Positions 18,437-27,129 of a DNA stretch of 64,000 nucleotides are shown one piece after another. The stretch's first letter is position 1. Each line of letters begins with the position of its first letter. The stretch is from Enterocloster alcoholdehydrogenati (lineage in GTDB: Bacteria; Bacillota; Clostridia; Lachnospirales; Lachnospiraceae): NCBI RefSeq assembly GCF_013282095.1, contig NZ_BLTJ01000015.1, positions 39,698 to 103,697 on the forward strand, in the 5' to 3' direction. Below the pieces are notes generated by a model. It was not told the DNA's origin. It saw nothing but the letters and a program-made list of their open reading frames with translations, and searched no databases. A program made the translations under genes and the position numbers.

Positions 18437-19264
18437 TTATGCCAGAATCCCCAAAGCAGAGCAGACCATAGAGAAGATAATGACTAAAAGAATCAGCCGA
18501 GTGATCTTCATGCCTTTCATTCCCAGAAGCTTATACATGATACCAATGGTGACCACAGAAATCATACAGGGAAGAATCTTGTCCAGCAGATCTGCGACGG
18601 CCATATTGATTTCCCCCATCTGGAAAGCCAGAGGGGTTGTTGCGGTAACAACGGTAGCGGAGAGGGCGCCTACTACGGTCAGCCCCAGGACAGACGCGGC
18701 ATCTGTAATACGGGAGATGCGGCTGCCTACCTTAGTGATCAGCTTGGTGCCTTCGCGGTAGCCTATCCACATTAGCTGAGTACGGAATACAAGAAGAAGC
18801 AGATTGATGATAAGCCAGAGAATAACACCGATGGGGTTTCCATCTAAGGCCATGTAACCGGCAATGGAGCCGAGGATAGTGGGGAGCAGGGTCCAGATCA
18901 ATGTATCGCCTATACCTGCCAAGGGGCCCATAAGGCTGACTTTGATGTTCTGTACTGCGTCCAGAGAAGAGATACCCTCTTTGTCTTCCAGAGCCAGTGT
19001 AGCACCCAGAACAATATTTGCCAGCCATGGGTGAGTGTTAAAGTATTTAAAATGATTGTTCAGAGCTTCCACATAATCGTCATCATCCTTATAGATTTTG
19101 CGCAGCAGAGGCCCGATTCCAAATACAACTGCAGGAGCCAGCTGCGTGTCATAGTTAAATGTATTGACCGCCATTAAGGACCAGCGAATTGCTCCCTTTA
19201 CACAGTCTTTTTTTGTTAAAACAGGTTCTTTTTCCATTGCGTTCATTTCAATTTCATTATTCAT
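18437..19264 (-). CDS. PTS mannose-family EIID component
   Basis: A 275-residue membrane subunit of the mannose PTS permease. It has the conserved soluble N-terminal region (RWSLMAVNTFNYD), the GPLAGIGD motif and several C-terminal hydrophobic helices. The ATG at 19264 overlaps the EIIC stop by 8 bp and is preceded by GGAGG within the EIIC gene, so an upstream in-frame start is unlikely. It forms the transmembrane channel with EIIC. Confidence 0.9.
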   Translation of the reverse strand: MNNEIEMNAMEKEPVLTKKDCVKGAIRWSLMAVNTFNYDTQLAPAVVFGIGPLLRKIYKDDDDYVEALNNHFKYFNTHPWLANIVLGATLALEDKEGISSLDAVQNIKVSLMGPLAGIGDTLIWTLLPTILGSIAGYMALDGNPIGVILWLIINLLLLVFRTQLMWIGYREGTKLITKVGSRISRITDAASVLGLTVVGALSATVVTATTPLAFQMGEINMAVADLLDKILPCMISVVTIGIMYKLLGMKGMKITRLILLVIIFSMVCSALGILA

Positions 19265-20027
19265 CTTCCAAACCTCCTGCAAATGCAGTATTTTCCTTTG
19301 CTTCCTCATCCATATAGAACTTATAGGCTAAAGCTACACCCAAAAGGGCAGTTCCAAGAATGGGTACGCCCATGTAGGCGCTGAGTACAAAGCCAATGAG
19401 AATATAGTTGAAATATTTCTTTGCCGGCATAAAGTGCAGCAGCATGGCAATACCAAGGCCGGGAAGAAGCTTTCCCGCTACAGACAGGCCACCGGTCACC
19501 CAGGAGGGAAGTACGTCCAGAATGGCCTGTACCAGAGGCGCACCGGCGGTCAGAGCAAGAGCAGTAGGAAGGGACATAAATACGGCTACCATGACAGGAC
19601 ACAGCATCGTAATGCGATACATCTTTGAGAACTGTTTTGCGTTAGCGTATTTCTGGGCTTTTTGTGCAATGAAGGAATTGCATATTTTAAAGAGTACGTC
19701 CATTTGTACACCCAGCATACCAACAGGAAGTCCTATGGTCATGCCGATTTCTGGCCCCTGGCCTGTGGTCTTTGCAAAAGCACAGGCAATGATAGTGGCA
19801 ACGCCGTAATCGGGAACAGAGGAACCTCCCAGCGCGGCAACGCCTAAGGACATCAGGGTAAATGTACCGCCAATATAAAGGCCGCTGTTCATGTCGCCCA
19901 AGATCAGGCCGCACAGGAAACCTACGATGACAGGCCTTGCGTGAGTCAGTGAGAGTCCGCGTCGATCTAAGTTGATCTCAGCTGCTACAAGAATAAGTAA
20001 CACAATTTGCAGAGCAGATAATTCCAT
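19257..20027 (-). CDS. PTS mannose-family EIIC component
   Basis: A 256-residue, very hydrophobic permease subunit with about seven to eight transmembrane segments. The family signature runs through LDRRGLSLTHARPV, LGDMNSGLYIGG and GLPVGMLGVQMD. It is translated in overlap with EIID. The sugar specificity cannot be read from sequence; mannose-family permeases also take fructose, sorbose, N-acetylgalactosamine and others. Confidence 0.9.
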   Translation of the reverse strand: MELSALQIVLLILVAAEINLDRRGLSLTHARPVIVGFLCGLILGDMNSGLYIGGTFTLMSLGVAALGGSSVPDYGVATIIACAFAKTTGQGPEIGMTIGLPVGMLGVQMDVLFKICNSFIAQKAQKYANAKQFSKMYRITMLCPVMVAVFMSLPTALALTAGAPLVQAILDVLPSWVTGGLSVAGKLLPGLGIAMLLHFMPAKKYFNYILIGFVLSAYMGVPILGTALLGVALAYKFYMDEEAKENTAFAGGLEDE

Positions 20028-20053
20028 GTTGTAATTCCCCCTTTAGATTTTTG

Positions 20054-20539
20054 TTATTTTAAAAACGGTTCTACAGAAATTTCAGCATCTGCCGGTACAT
20101 ACTGAATGTACATATGAGTACCTGCTGCTTTCAGCTTTTTATAGTTGTCGATGTCATCCGGCCATGCGTAGGCTCTCTGAGACAGCTTTATGGCATTATC
20201 GCCTTCGGTGGGTTTTACCGTGCCGCCAATAACCAGCTCCGGAATTTTTACGCCAGCCTCAGACAGTTTTAGAAGTGTGGAAGGTTTTTTTGCAAGTACA
20301 AACACCGTGTGGTCGTTGTATTTTCCGGATTTAAAATTTATAAGAGCTGTTTCTTCTGAAATAATGGATATGGCCATTCCTGTCGGTCTGGCAAGTTTCA
20401 TGCTGGCTTTTGTAAGTTCATTTCCTGCAACTCCGTCGTCAATGATCATGATCCGCTGTGCTCCAGAGCGTCCGGCCCACTGTGTAGCTACGATGCCATG
20501 CAGCAGACGATTGTCGATTCTTGCAAGTACGATACCCAT
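20054..20539 (-). CDS. PTS mannose-family EIIB component
   Basis: A 161-residue cytoplasmic phosphotransfer protein. His14 in RIDNRLLHGIV is the conserved phosphorylation site, followed by GRSGAQRIMIIDD. It starts only 11 bp after the end of the LevR-like gene, so regulator and permease are probably one transcript. Confidence 0.9.
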   Translation of the reverse strand: MGIVLARIDNRLLHGIVATQWAGRSGAQRIMIIDDGVAGNELTKASMKLARPTGMAISIISEETALINFKSGKYNDHTVFVLAKKPSTLLKLSEAGVKIPELVIGGTVKPTEGDNAIKLSQRAYAWPDDIDNYKKLKAAGTHMYIQYVPADAEISVEPFLK

Positions 20540-20550
20540 AGATTTTCTCC

Positions 20551-23322
20551 TTATTCATCCTTATGGATGACCGGACTGTATGCCTGCCCGGAAAGCTTAT
20601 TTTTTGTGTTTAGGTTGATGTAGTCATAAATATAAGCGATCTCACTGACCGGAAGTGTTACCTGATAATGTCGGGATATATCCTGAAAACTGTTTGTTAC
20701 CTGTTGAATAAAACCAGAGTGAAGCTGCTCAAAATCCCCAAGATTTTGGTAATGTTCAATTGGGGTCTTTGTGACCAGACGCTCTACTAGGCAGCACAGA
20801 TGAACATACAGCCCAATTATGCTCCTGTCGGCAATTCGGCGTTCGGTTATTTTTTGCAGGTAGCTTACGGCCTGCTCCACCTCGTCTAAAAGCTTGGATG
20901 GATTTAAAATGGTGATGGATTCCACCACATTTTGAAGAGAAAAATTCTTTAAAAGATTCTGATTAAAGCTTTCCATCTGCTCTTCATTTAGGTAATTCGA
21001 GAATAGAGCATTCAGCTTTTCTGCTGCATCCATGGAAATGATGTCTTCCAGAGAAATAAAGGGTATCCCTTCAATTTCCGGATTAAACAGGCCAATGATG
21101 CACTTTACGTGATATTGGCGGAAAATCTCATCCCGACTTCCGTTTTTTACCAGTCGGTAATAATCGTAGGCAATAAATTTTAAGGGGATGGAGGGCCCGG
21201 AGGTTTTTATGATCAGTTCCTTTAATTTTTCTGTGGTATTGATTCCGTTTTCTCCGCTAAAGATTACAGCATCTTCCTTCAGAGCGTTATTGATGATCCG
21301 ATAGGTACAGATGGTGCTCTCGCTGGCTTGTTTTAGAATTTCCTCCAAATGTTTTCCGCTGCAAATCCCCATACCAATATCCACGGCCAGAGCTGTGGAG
21401 ATATTATTGATAATGCCAATGTTTATATTAGGCAGTCCTTTTATCTTTTCATGGATCTGTTCTAAAGATCCCATATCCACTAAAAGAATAATATCCTGTC
21501 CGGTTATATAATGTTCAATGTGTTTTTCTAACAGCTTAGCTGCATCCTCCATCTGCGTATCCAGAGGCATATCAATAGCGTCAAAGACCTTTCGGCCGAT
21601 AATTTGATTGGCTGCATCGGCTATACTGGAGGCAGTTGCGTAGCCGTGGCTTAAAATAATGCCTGCGGCTGAAATGTTATGAATCATCTGACGCTGATTT
21701 TTTATATCCAGGAGCAAAAGAAGCTGGTTTAATGTATTGACCTCGATATCCAGGTTTGCTTTAATCAAACTTATAATCCGGGAAGTAATGTCCGCTTCTT
21801 TTGGAAAAGAACTGCTTATATCCTGATACATATCCTCAATCTCGCGCTGGTTCTGCTTCAGCCATTGATCAATGAGATTATTCCCCTGAAGCTGGATATA
21901 AAGGCATCGGGCAAGGAGATGGCTGTACTTCTTGGAAAGACTGATACCGTACATCTCGCTTACTGATTCAAATACCTGGTTGATTAACTGTTCCCAGGTA
22001 ACTAACTTGATATTAACAAGTTTTTGCTCATAGAGCAGATAATCGTTGAAGTCATAAAGCTGTTTCATGCCCTCCTGGATCATCTGTTCAAAGGATAGGC
22101 GTTCCTGCCTGTACTCTTCAAAGGCTTCCAATATCATCTGGTAAAACTGGACAGCCTGAGCTAAAGACGTATCCCTGCTGTAACTGTTCATATGTATCAT
22201 GCGCCGATTCTGATCGGTGATTTCCAGCTTTAGAGATGAAAGCATATATTCGGGAAGATGGTAGCTTTGAATGGAAATACAGTCCTCTTGTTTCTCCAGA
22301 TAAGCGCCGGCACAGCTGCTGGTAATGCAGTTGATCAGGCCGTCAATATTATTTTCAAATGGGAATTCCAGGATACAATGAAATGCATTCTGGCTGATAC
22401 TCACATCCACTCCCATTCGTCTTCCCTGGGATTTTAAGAAAGATACCAGCATTTCCTCCCGCTCATCTGCTGTCCGCTCCTGGAGTGCAGGTATCGGAAT
22501 TACAATGGGGATCATCCGTGACAGGGGTTTAAAAAGTACCTCTGCCGGTGGTTTTGCCGTAGAAAAAATGAGCCTTGCGTTGGATTCAAACACCCGGTCA
22601 TCGTCTGCGGAACTTTTGTACTGCCCCGATGTCAGGAAGGAACAGATCAGTTCCTGGCTGGAAAAGGGCAGCCGGTCGATCTCATCAAAAAAGAGAACGC
22701 CTCCATTTGCTCTGGAAAGCCAGCCCTTACCGTCTTCTGCGCCGCAGAAGGAGAGAGCAAATCGCTCTTCGTTTTGGGCATATTCAGTGCAGTCTACAGC
22801 TACATAGGGTGGTGGGGCGGAGGATGTGTTCACCAGTGTGCAAGTATTAACCCCATATTCAAACATTAAACGTGCCAGAAAGGACTTTCCGGTTCCGGCT
22901 GCTCCATAGAAGAGGGCCGGAAGCCCATTGGGCGGATATTTGACAGCGGCCTTGCACTGTTCGATGCAGGGGCTTAGGCTTAAACCGAATCCGATGGCTT
23001 TCTGAAAATCCATTCGTTCGTCAACAGAGCGGCATTTGCGCTGAAACTCATCCAGACCGGAGAATACACAGGTGTCCAGGCCTGTCTGGGTTTCCCGTTC
23101 CACATTTTTTCTATGGAAGAAGTAGACTGGGCGTGAATTTACTTTTATGGCCCGTTCTTCCTTTACCAGTTCGTTGAGATACTGGCTTGCCAGATTCCGT
23201 GAAATATTTAAAGACTCACTGATATGGTTGGCCGTAAAATATTTTAAATTTTTCAGAGTGAAGTTCCGGCTGATTTTTTCTAAATATTGATAAAGTTCTT
23301 CTTTTGTGCTGAGCATATGCAT
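20551..23322 (-). CDS. LevR-like PTS operon regulator (AAA+, EIIA-man and PRD domains)
   Basis: A 923-residue regulator of the LevR/ManR type. The N-terminal winged helix (about 1-70) is followed by an AAA+ domain with Walker A GAAGTGKS and Walker B VLFFDEID. A PRD-like region, an EIIA-man domain with a SHGYATASS phosphorylation site, and a C-terminal PRD (HLCCLVERL) follow. In this family, phosphorylation by HPr and by the EII proteins tunes activity to sugar supply. The GAFTGA loop needed to contact sigma-54 is not recognisable; where it should stand the sequence reads SFCGAEDGKG. It lies upstream of EIIB in the same direction. Confidence 0.85.
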   Translation of the reverse strand: MHMLSTKEELYQYLEKISRNFTLKNLKYFTANHISESLNISRNLASQYLNELVKEERAIKVNSRPVYFFHRKNVERETQTGLDTCVFSGLDEFQRKCRSVDERMDFQKAIGFGLSLSPCIEQCKAAVKYPPNGLPALFYGAAGTGKSFLARLMFEYGVNTCTLVNTSSAPPPYVAVDCTEYAQNEERFALSFCGAEDGKGWLSRANGGVLFFDEIDRLPFSSQELICSFLTSGQYKSSADDDRVFESNARLIFSTAKPPAEVLFKPLSRMIPIVIPIPALQERTADEREEMLVSFLKSQGRRMGVDVSISQNAFHCILEFPFENNIDGLINCITSSCAGAYLEKQEDCISIQSYHLPEYMLSSLKLEITDQNRRMIHMNSYSRDTSLAQAVQFYQMILEAFEEYRQERLSFEQMIQEGMKQLYDFNDYLLYEQKLVNIKLVTWEQLINQVFESVSEMYGISLSKKYSHLLARCLYIQLQGNNLIDQWLKQNQREIEDMYQDISSSFPKEADITSRIISLIKANLDIEVNTLNQLLLLLDIKNQRQMIHNISAAGIILSHGYATASSIADAANQIIGRKVFDAIDMPLDTQMEDAAKLLEKHIEHYITGQDIILLVDMGSLEQIHEKIKGLPNINIGIINNISTALAVDIGMGICSGKHLEEILKQASESTICTYRIINNALKEDAVIFSGENGINTTEKLKELIIKTSGPSIPLKFIAYDYYRLVKNGSRDEIFRQYHVKCIIGLFNPEIEGIPFISLEDIISMDAAEKLNALFSNYLNEEQMESFNQNLLKNFSLQNVVESITILNPSKLLDEVEQAVSYLQKITERRIADRSIIGLYVHLCCLVERLVTKTPIEHYQNLGDFEQLHSGFIQQVTNSFQDISRHYQVTLPVSEIAYIYDYINLNTKNKLSGQAYSPVIHKDE

Positions 23323-23342
23323 ATGTCTCCCATGTACAGTAG

Positions 23343-23362
23343 CGGGTTTACTTTAAAACCCG
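23343..23362 (-). repeat. Inverted repeat in the leader of the LevR-like gene
   Basis: CGGGTTT and AAACCCG arms (23343-23349 and 23356-23362) flank a 6-base loop, about 20-40 bp upstream of the regulator start. There is no T run. It could be an operator or an RNA stem in the leader. Confidence 0.4.
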
Positions 23363-23523
23363 GTTGTCTGGTACATGAGTTATTATACAAAAAGGTGAAA
23401 AAAATGGAATGGGTTTTATCTATATTAGACAGTCATAAATGGAATTCGGCAGTGTAATGAAAGAAAAGAGACGAAAAAAAGAGGAAGGGGGAGCGAATCG
23501 ACACTGTGACAGACACTTTTCCC

Positions 23524-23574
23524 TTGACTTTCCCACAAAAAAGATTAACATTGTAAGTGTTTACATTTTGTAAA
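23524..23574 (+). promoter_or_regulatory. Promoter and overlapping dyads upstream of the MATE gene
   Basis: TTGACT (23524-23529) with a weak TAACAT (23546-23551) 16 bp on is a plausible promoter. Just downstream, two overlapping dyads (TGTAA/TTACA at 23552-23565 and TTTACA/TGTAAA at 23560-23574) could bind a repressor. No cognate regulator is adjacent. Confidence 0.45.
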
Positions 23575-23605
23575 AGAGACGTGAAAGACAAGGGAGACAG
23601 GCAGT

Positions 23606-24943
23606 ATGACAAAAGACATGACCACCGGAAAAATAATGCCCATGCTGGTGCAGTTTACGGTGCCGCTTGTGCTGGGAAATCTGTTCCAGCTGACCTACAA
23701 CGCGGCAGACAGCATCATCGTGGGCCATTTTGTGGGAAAGGAAGCGCTGGCAGCAGTGGGAATCTGCAATCCCATCACAACACTGATGATTCTTTTTCTC
23801 AATGGCCTCTGTATGGGGGCCAGCATCCTGATGGGGATGCAGTATGGAGCAAAAGATTACCATACACTTCGCCGCCAGATCAGCACCACTATGATATCGG
23901 GAATGGTCTTTTCCATTGTTCTTACCGTCCTGTGCGTGATCTTTGCAGATCCGATTCTGATGCTGATGCAGGTGGATCCTTCAATTATGGAAATGACGAA
24001 GGAATACCTGCAGATTATTTTCTGGGGTATGATGTTTACCTTTTTGTATAACTTCTTTTCCAGCACCCTGAGAGCTTTGGGGGACAGCCATACGCCGCTG
24101 TATTTCCTCATTATCAGCGCGGTGTTAAATGTCTTTGGCGATTTGTTTTTCGTGGTGGTTCTGGATGCCGGCAGTAACGGCTGTGCCGTGTCAACGGTGA
24201 TCAGCGAGGCGCTGTGCTGTCTGCTTTGTGTTATTTACATACAGAAAAAGGTGCCGGTGCTGCGATTGGGAAGGAAGTGGCTTGTCTTTGACAGCAGCCT
24301 TTTAAAGCGTACGATAGCCTATGGCTGGGCCTCAGCTATGCAGCAGGCCACGGTTCAGCTGGGAAAGCTGGGGATCCAGGCCATTGTAAATACGATGGGC
24401 GTTTCTGTGGCGGCGGCGTTCGCTGTAGTCAACCGTATTGATGATTTTGCCTATACGCCGGAGCAGAATATCGCTCATGCCATGACGGCTCTTATGGCTC
24501 AGAACAAGGGCGCGGGAAAGAATGAGCGGATGCGGGAAGGATTGCGCTGCGGAATTGCTTTGGAGCTGCTCTACGGTGCAGCTGTCTTTGCCATCTGCTT
24601 CCTGCTTGCAAGACCGCTGATGCTTTTGTTTGTAAAGGATGAGGATGTTATCACTCATGGAGTCAGCTACCTTCACCTCATTGCAGCCATGTACCTGCTG
24701 CCGGCAGTTACAAATGGAATACAGGGGTATTTCAGAGGGATCGGAGACTTAAAAATCACTCTCATCAGCAGCTTTATCAATATGGGTGTCCGTGTTCTTG
24801 CAGCCTTTATACTGGTATTTTTCCTTGGAATGGGGATCGAGGCCCTGCCGTTCTCCTATATGGCCGGCTGGTTTGGAATGCTGATCGCAGAGGTTCCGCT
24901 GCTGGTGAAAACCTATGGGAAGAGGGAGATGAAGAGACTGTAA
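23606..24943 (+). CDS. MATE-family multidrug efflux transporter
   Basis: A 445-residue membrane protein with about twelve hydrophobic segments in two repeated halves. The family start TTGKIMPMLVQFTVPLVLGNLFQ-like region and the NAADSIIVGHFVG motif are diagnostic of the NorM/DinF-like MATE group. Such pumps use Na+ or H+ gradients to export cationic drugs, bile-acid-like compounds or metabolites. It is monocistronic, with dyad-rich DNA upstream and a hairpin downstream. Confidence 0.88.
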   Translation: MTKDMTTGKIMPMLVQFTVPLVLGNLFQLTYNAADSIIVGHFVGKEALAAVGICNPITTLMILFLNGLCMGASILMGMQYGAKDYHTLRRQISTTMISGMVFSIVLTVLCVIFADPILMLMQVDPSIMEMTKEYLQIIFWGMMFTFLYNFFSSTLRALGDSHTPLYFLIISAVLNVFGDLFFVVVLDAGSNGCAVSTVISEALCCLLCVIYIQKKVPVLRLGRKWLVFDSSLLKRTIAYGWASAMQQATVQLGKLGIQAIVNTMGVSVAAAFAVVNRIDDFAYTPEQNIAHAMTALMAQNKGAGKNERMREGLRCGIALELLYGAAVFAICFLLARPLMLLFVKDEDVITHGVSYLHLIAAMYLLPAVTNGIQGYFRGIGDLKITLISSFINMGVRVLAAFILVFFLGMGIEALPFSYMAGWFGMLIAEVPLLVKTYGKREMKRL

Positions 24944-24949
24944 AATGTT

Positions 24950-24981
24950 ATCATCTCAATGGGGTAAACCATTTGAGGTGA
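24950..24981. terminator. Hairpin between the MATE gene and the PEBP-like gene
   Basis: TCATCTCA-ATGG pairs with CCATTTGAGGTGA around a short loop, with one bulge and one G-U pair, and ends in ATTT. It is a probable terminator for the converging genes. Confidence 0.5.
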
Positions 24982-24982
24982 T

Positions 24983-25489
24983 TTACAATTTATGGTAGAT
25001 CCCTTTGAGCGTATATTCGGATAAAATATGCCCATCCATTTCCCGGTAAAGCTCATTCAGAAAAAATCCTGTTTTTACATCTAACAGAGTATCTAAGGCA
25101 AAGACGTGCAATTCATATGTATGGTTCTGGTCCGGCGGCGTCATTCCTCCGTAAAAACAGGATAATTCTTTGCTCTGCCGGTTTCCCTGTATACTCATCC
25201 AGCTGTTGCAGCCCTGAATAAAATCATGAGCGGTCTGACTTTCATTTTCTTTCAGTTCACAGCGTGTAATATTTGCCGCCAGCCAATGAACCCATACAAA
25301 TCCTCCTGTAACTGGATATGCATCCTTATCTTCCAATATAAGGGCAAATGAGCGGGTACCGGTCGGGGGATTTTCAATCTTAAACGGTAAAGAACAGGTT
25401 GGAACACCGTTTTGATTGAACTGTGTGCCTCGGCCGCCAAATTTATTTTGAATGATTCCATTTACAATTCCTGTACTTGTAACAAACAT
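24983..25489 (-). CDS. YbhB/YbcL (Raf kinase inhibitor/PEBP)-family protein
   Basis: A 168-residue phosphatidylethanolamine-binding-protein-like protein. Typical motifs include SLPFKIENPPTGTRSFALILEDKDA-type spacing, VHWLAANI and the GPxPP-like YGGMTPPDQNHTYELHVFALD stretch. The ATG at 25489 was chosen because GGAGG lies eight bases upstream; an in-frame upstream extension lacks support. The bacterial function is not established. It is encoded beside an HxlR regulator on the same strand, and the two may be co-regulated. Confidence 0.82.
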   Translation of the reverse strand: MFVTSTGIVNGIIQNKFGGRGTQFNQNGVPTCSLPFKIENPPTGTRSFALILEDKDAYPVTGGFVWVHWLAANITRCELKENESQTAHDFIQGCNSWMSIQGNRQSKELSCFYGGMTPPDQNHTYELHVFALDTLLDVKTGFFLNELYREMDGHILSEYTLKGIYHKL

Positions 25490-25572
25490 AAAAATTACCT
25501 CCATGCAGCTTGTTTTGATCCCATCATAGCTGCATAGAGGCAGAAAGTAAATTACCCACTTTTTTGTTTGTA

Positions 25573-25938
25573 TCATTCAGGAATGACGCCCTTTTCGATC
25601 AGCACATCTTCCATACCCTGTTTTTTAAGATATTCAATCCCAATATGCTGCATGATCTTTAAGGCTTCCAGTAATTCGCAGCCCCGTTCCTCAGTCAGAG
25701 AATATTCTACATGAAGGGGGTATCCCTCAAAGGTTTTCTTCTTTACAAACCCGTAGTCGGTCAGTTCTTTCAGCTGCTCTAAGAGCATTTTCTGCGTAAT
25801 ACCGTCAATGTCCCTTTCGAGTTTGGCAAGAGAGGCCGCTCCCAACCGTAACCGCCATAAAATAATGGGTTTCCATTTCCCTTTGATCATGTCGTGCACG
25901 AGTTCTAAGGGGCAGGTAAATTCTTCGCGTATTTTCAA
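25573..25938 (-). CDS. HxlR-family transcriptional regulator
   Basis: A 121-residue winged-helix regulator with the HxlR signature: CPLELVHDMIKGKW at the N-terminus, then GITQKMLLEQLKEL and YSLTEERG. Members often sense aldehydes, quinones or redox stress. It lies 84 bp upstream of the PEBP-like gene in the same direction and may control it. Only one Cys in the family position (C9) is seen, so redox sensing is possible but unproven. Confidence 0.88.
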   Translation of the reverse strand: MKIREEFTCPLELVHDMIKGKWKPIILWRLRLGAASLAKLERDIDGITQKMLLEQLKELTDYGFVKKKTFEGYPLHVEYSLTEERGCELLEALKIMQHIGIEYLKKQGMEDVLIEKGVIPE

Positions 25939-25971
25939 GCTTACATCACTTCCTCTGCCGGTATCCTGCTG

Positions 25972-26568
25972 CTATATTACTTCAAATACCAGGATTCTTT
26001 CCCTGGGGTTCTTTCCGTCAAATAAATCTCTGCAGTCAATTTCGTCAAAAAACACCAGCTGTTTTTGCGTCATTAAGAAACGTACATACTCGTCAGACGG
26101 ATAGTAGAAGAACAGCAGAAGCTCTCTCGGATATTCGTAATAGGAATAATAAATCCGCGCCAGAACTTTCTGCAGAATTTCCACAGAAAATGGATTAAAA
26201 AAATAGCAGCGGTCAGTTTCCGGAAAAACGGTATAGTGCTCCGCATCGCTCATTGCAAATGAGGTTCTGAAGCCGGATACCGCATGGCATTTATTTTCTT
26301 CTGCCCCGGTAAAGATCCGTTCTTCATATTCGATTCCAATGGAGCGGCATCTTGTCTGATAGGACAGGAAAAAGCACACACGCCCTTTTCCGGTTCCATA
26401 ATCCAGAAGTACATTTTTCTTTCCAAACCATCCGCTGTTAGCCAGCCGTTCCAATACGCAGTAGGGCGTTGGCTCATATGGAAAATGGTACTGGTCTGAA
26501 TGAGAATCATCCCGTCCGGTTGTCTTTATTTTCAGCAGCTTATCCCACTGCAGTTCATTCTGATCCAT
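25972..26568 (-). CDS. Class I SAM-dependent methyltransferase-like protein
   Basis: A 198-residue protein with a Rossmann SAM-binding motif (LLDYGTGKGRV) followed by an acidic second-strand end (IGIEYEE) and a FFNPFS motif, resembling small-molecule or histone-like methyltransferases. The ATG at 26568 lies one base after the stop of the ArsC/Spx-like gene, so the two are translationally linked. The substrate is unknown. Confidence 0.72.
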   Translation of the reverse strand: MDQNELQWDKLLKIKTTGRDDSHSDQYHFPYEPTPYCVLERLANSGWFGKKNVLLDYGTGKGRVCFFLSYQTRCRSIGIEYEERIFTGAEENKCHAVSGFRTSFAMSDAEHYTVFPETDRCYFFNPFSVEILQKVLARIYYSYYEYPRELLLFFYYPSDEYVRFLMTQKQLVFFDEIDCRDLFDGKNPRERILVFEVI

Positions 26569-26569
26569 C

Positions 26570-26911
26570 TTATTTCCAGCTCTTCCATACATCCGGCTGG
26601 TAACCAATGGATGCCTGCTTTCCATTGCGCACAATGGGAGTTTTTATTATTTTCTGGTTTTCCAGGATCTTGCCGACCCTGTCTTCCTCGCAAATGTATT
26701 GGATCAGCGCAAGAAGATCCTTATCCCTGCAGTCAGGATCAACCAGTTTTTCATAACCGCCGACCGCCTGACATACCGAAAGAAATTCTCCTTTGCTTAA
26801 CCCTTTTTCTTTCATGTCTATAAACTGATAGCTGATATTTCGCTCTTTAAAATACCGTTCTGCCTTTTTACTGTCAAAATTCTTTTTGGTTCCAAAAATT
26901 TGTATGTTCAT
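26570..26911 (-). CDS. ArsC/Spx-family protein lacking the active-site cysteine
   Basis: A 113-residue thioredoxin-fold protein of the arsenate reductase/Spx family. It begins IQIFGTKKNFDSKKAERYF, where the family has CxxC or a single catalytic Cys; here both positions are non-cysteine. The conserved KTPIVRNGK element near the C-terminus is kept. The ATG at 26911 has AAAGGTGA upstream. Without the Cys, arsenate reduction is unlikely, so an Spx-like or structural role is possible. A longer reading upstream would run into the tRNA fragment and is not credible. Confidence 0.75.
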   Translation of the reverse strand: MNIQIFGTKKNFDSKKAERYFKERNISYQFIDMKEKGLSKGEFLSVCQAVGGYEKLVDPDCRDKDLLALIQYICEEDRVGKILENQKIIKTPIVRNGKQASIGYQPDVWKSWK

Positions 26912-27040
26912 AGTTTGTATGTCACCTTTGATTCTGAGAGATTGGTTTGTATATGGCCGGGAGGACTGTACGGAAAGGGTATTCCTGAAAGTAATAGATA
27001 CTGCTGCTGACGTATCCGCACCCTGACCGCAGGAAACACA

Positions 27041-27083
27041 AAAACGCCAGAAGCCTTTACAATCAAAGGTTCCGACGTTCTGG
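27041..27083 (-). terminator. Terminator downstream of the tRNA-Arg fragment
   Basis: On the minus strand CCAGAA...CCTTT pairs with AAAGG...TTCTGG (27078-27083 with 27047-27052 as the outer arms) and is followed by CGTTTTTG. It lies 5 bp after the tRNA 3' end, where the original tRNA transcript would stop. Confidence 0.65.
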
Positions 27084-27087
27084 ACAG

Positions 27088-27129
27088 TGTTCCTGAGCGG
27101 ATTCGAACCGCTGGCCTTCCGCTTAGGAG
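27088..27129 (-). tRNA. 3' half of a tRNA-Arg(CCU)-like gene, probable attachment site
   Basis: Read on the minus strand, this has an anticodon loop CTCCTAA, the 3' anticodon-stem strand GCGGA, a five-base variable loop, a perfect T arm (AGCGG, TTCGAAT, CCGCT) and a CAGGAAC acceptor strand with A as discriminator. The matching 5' half is missing: the bases before CTCCTAA do not form the anticodon or acceptor stem. This is the pattern left when an element integrates into the 3' part of a tRNA gene. The element would extend to higher coordinates, with the rebuilt tRNA at its far end. Confidence 0.6.

Noticed and set aside
23323..23600. A sigma-54 (-24/-12) promoter upstream of the LevR-like gene.
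   Set aside because: No convincing GG and GC elements at the right spacing on the minus strand.
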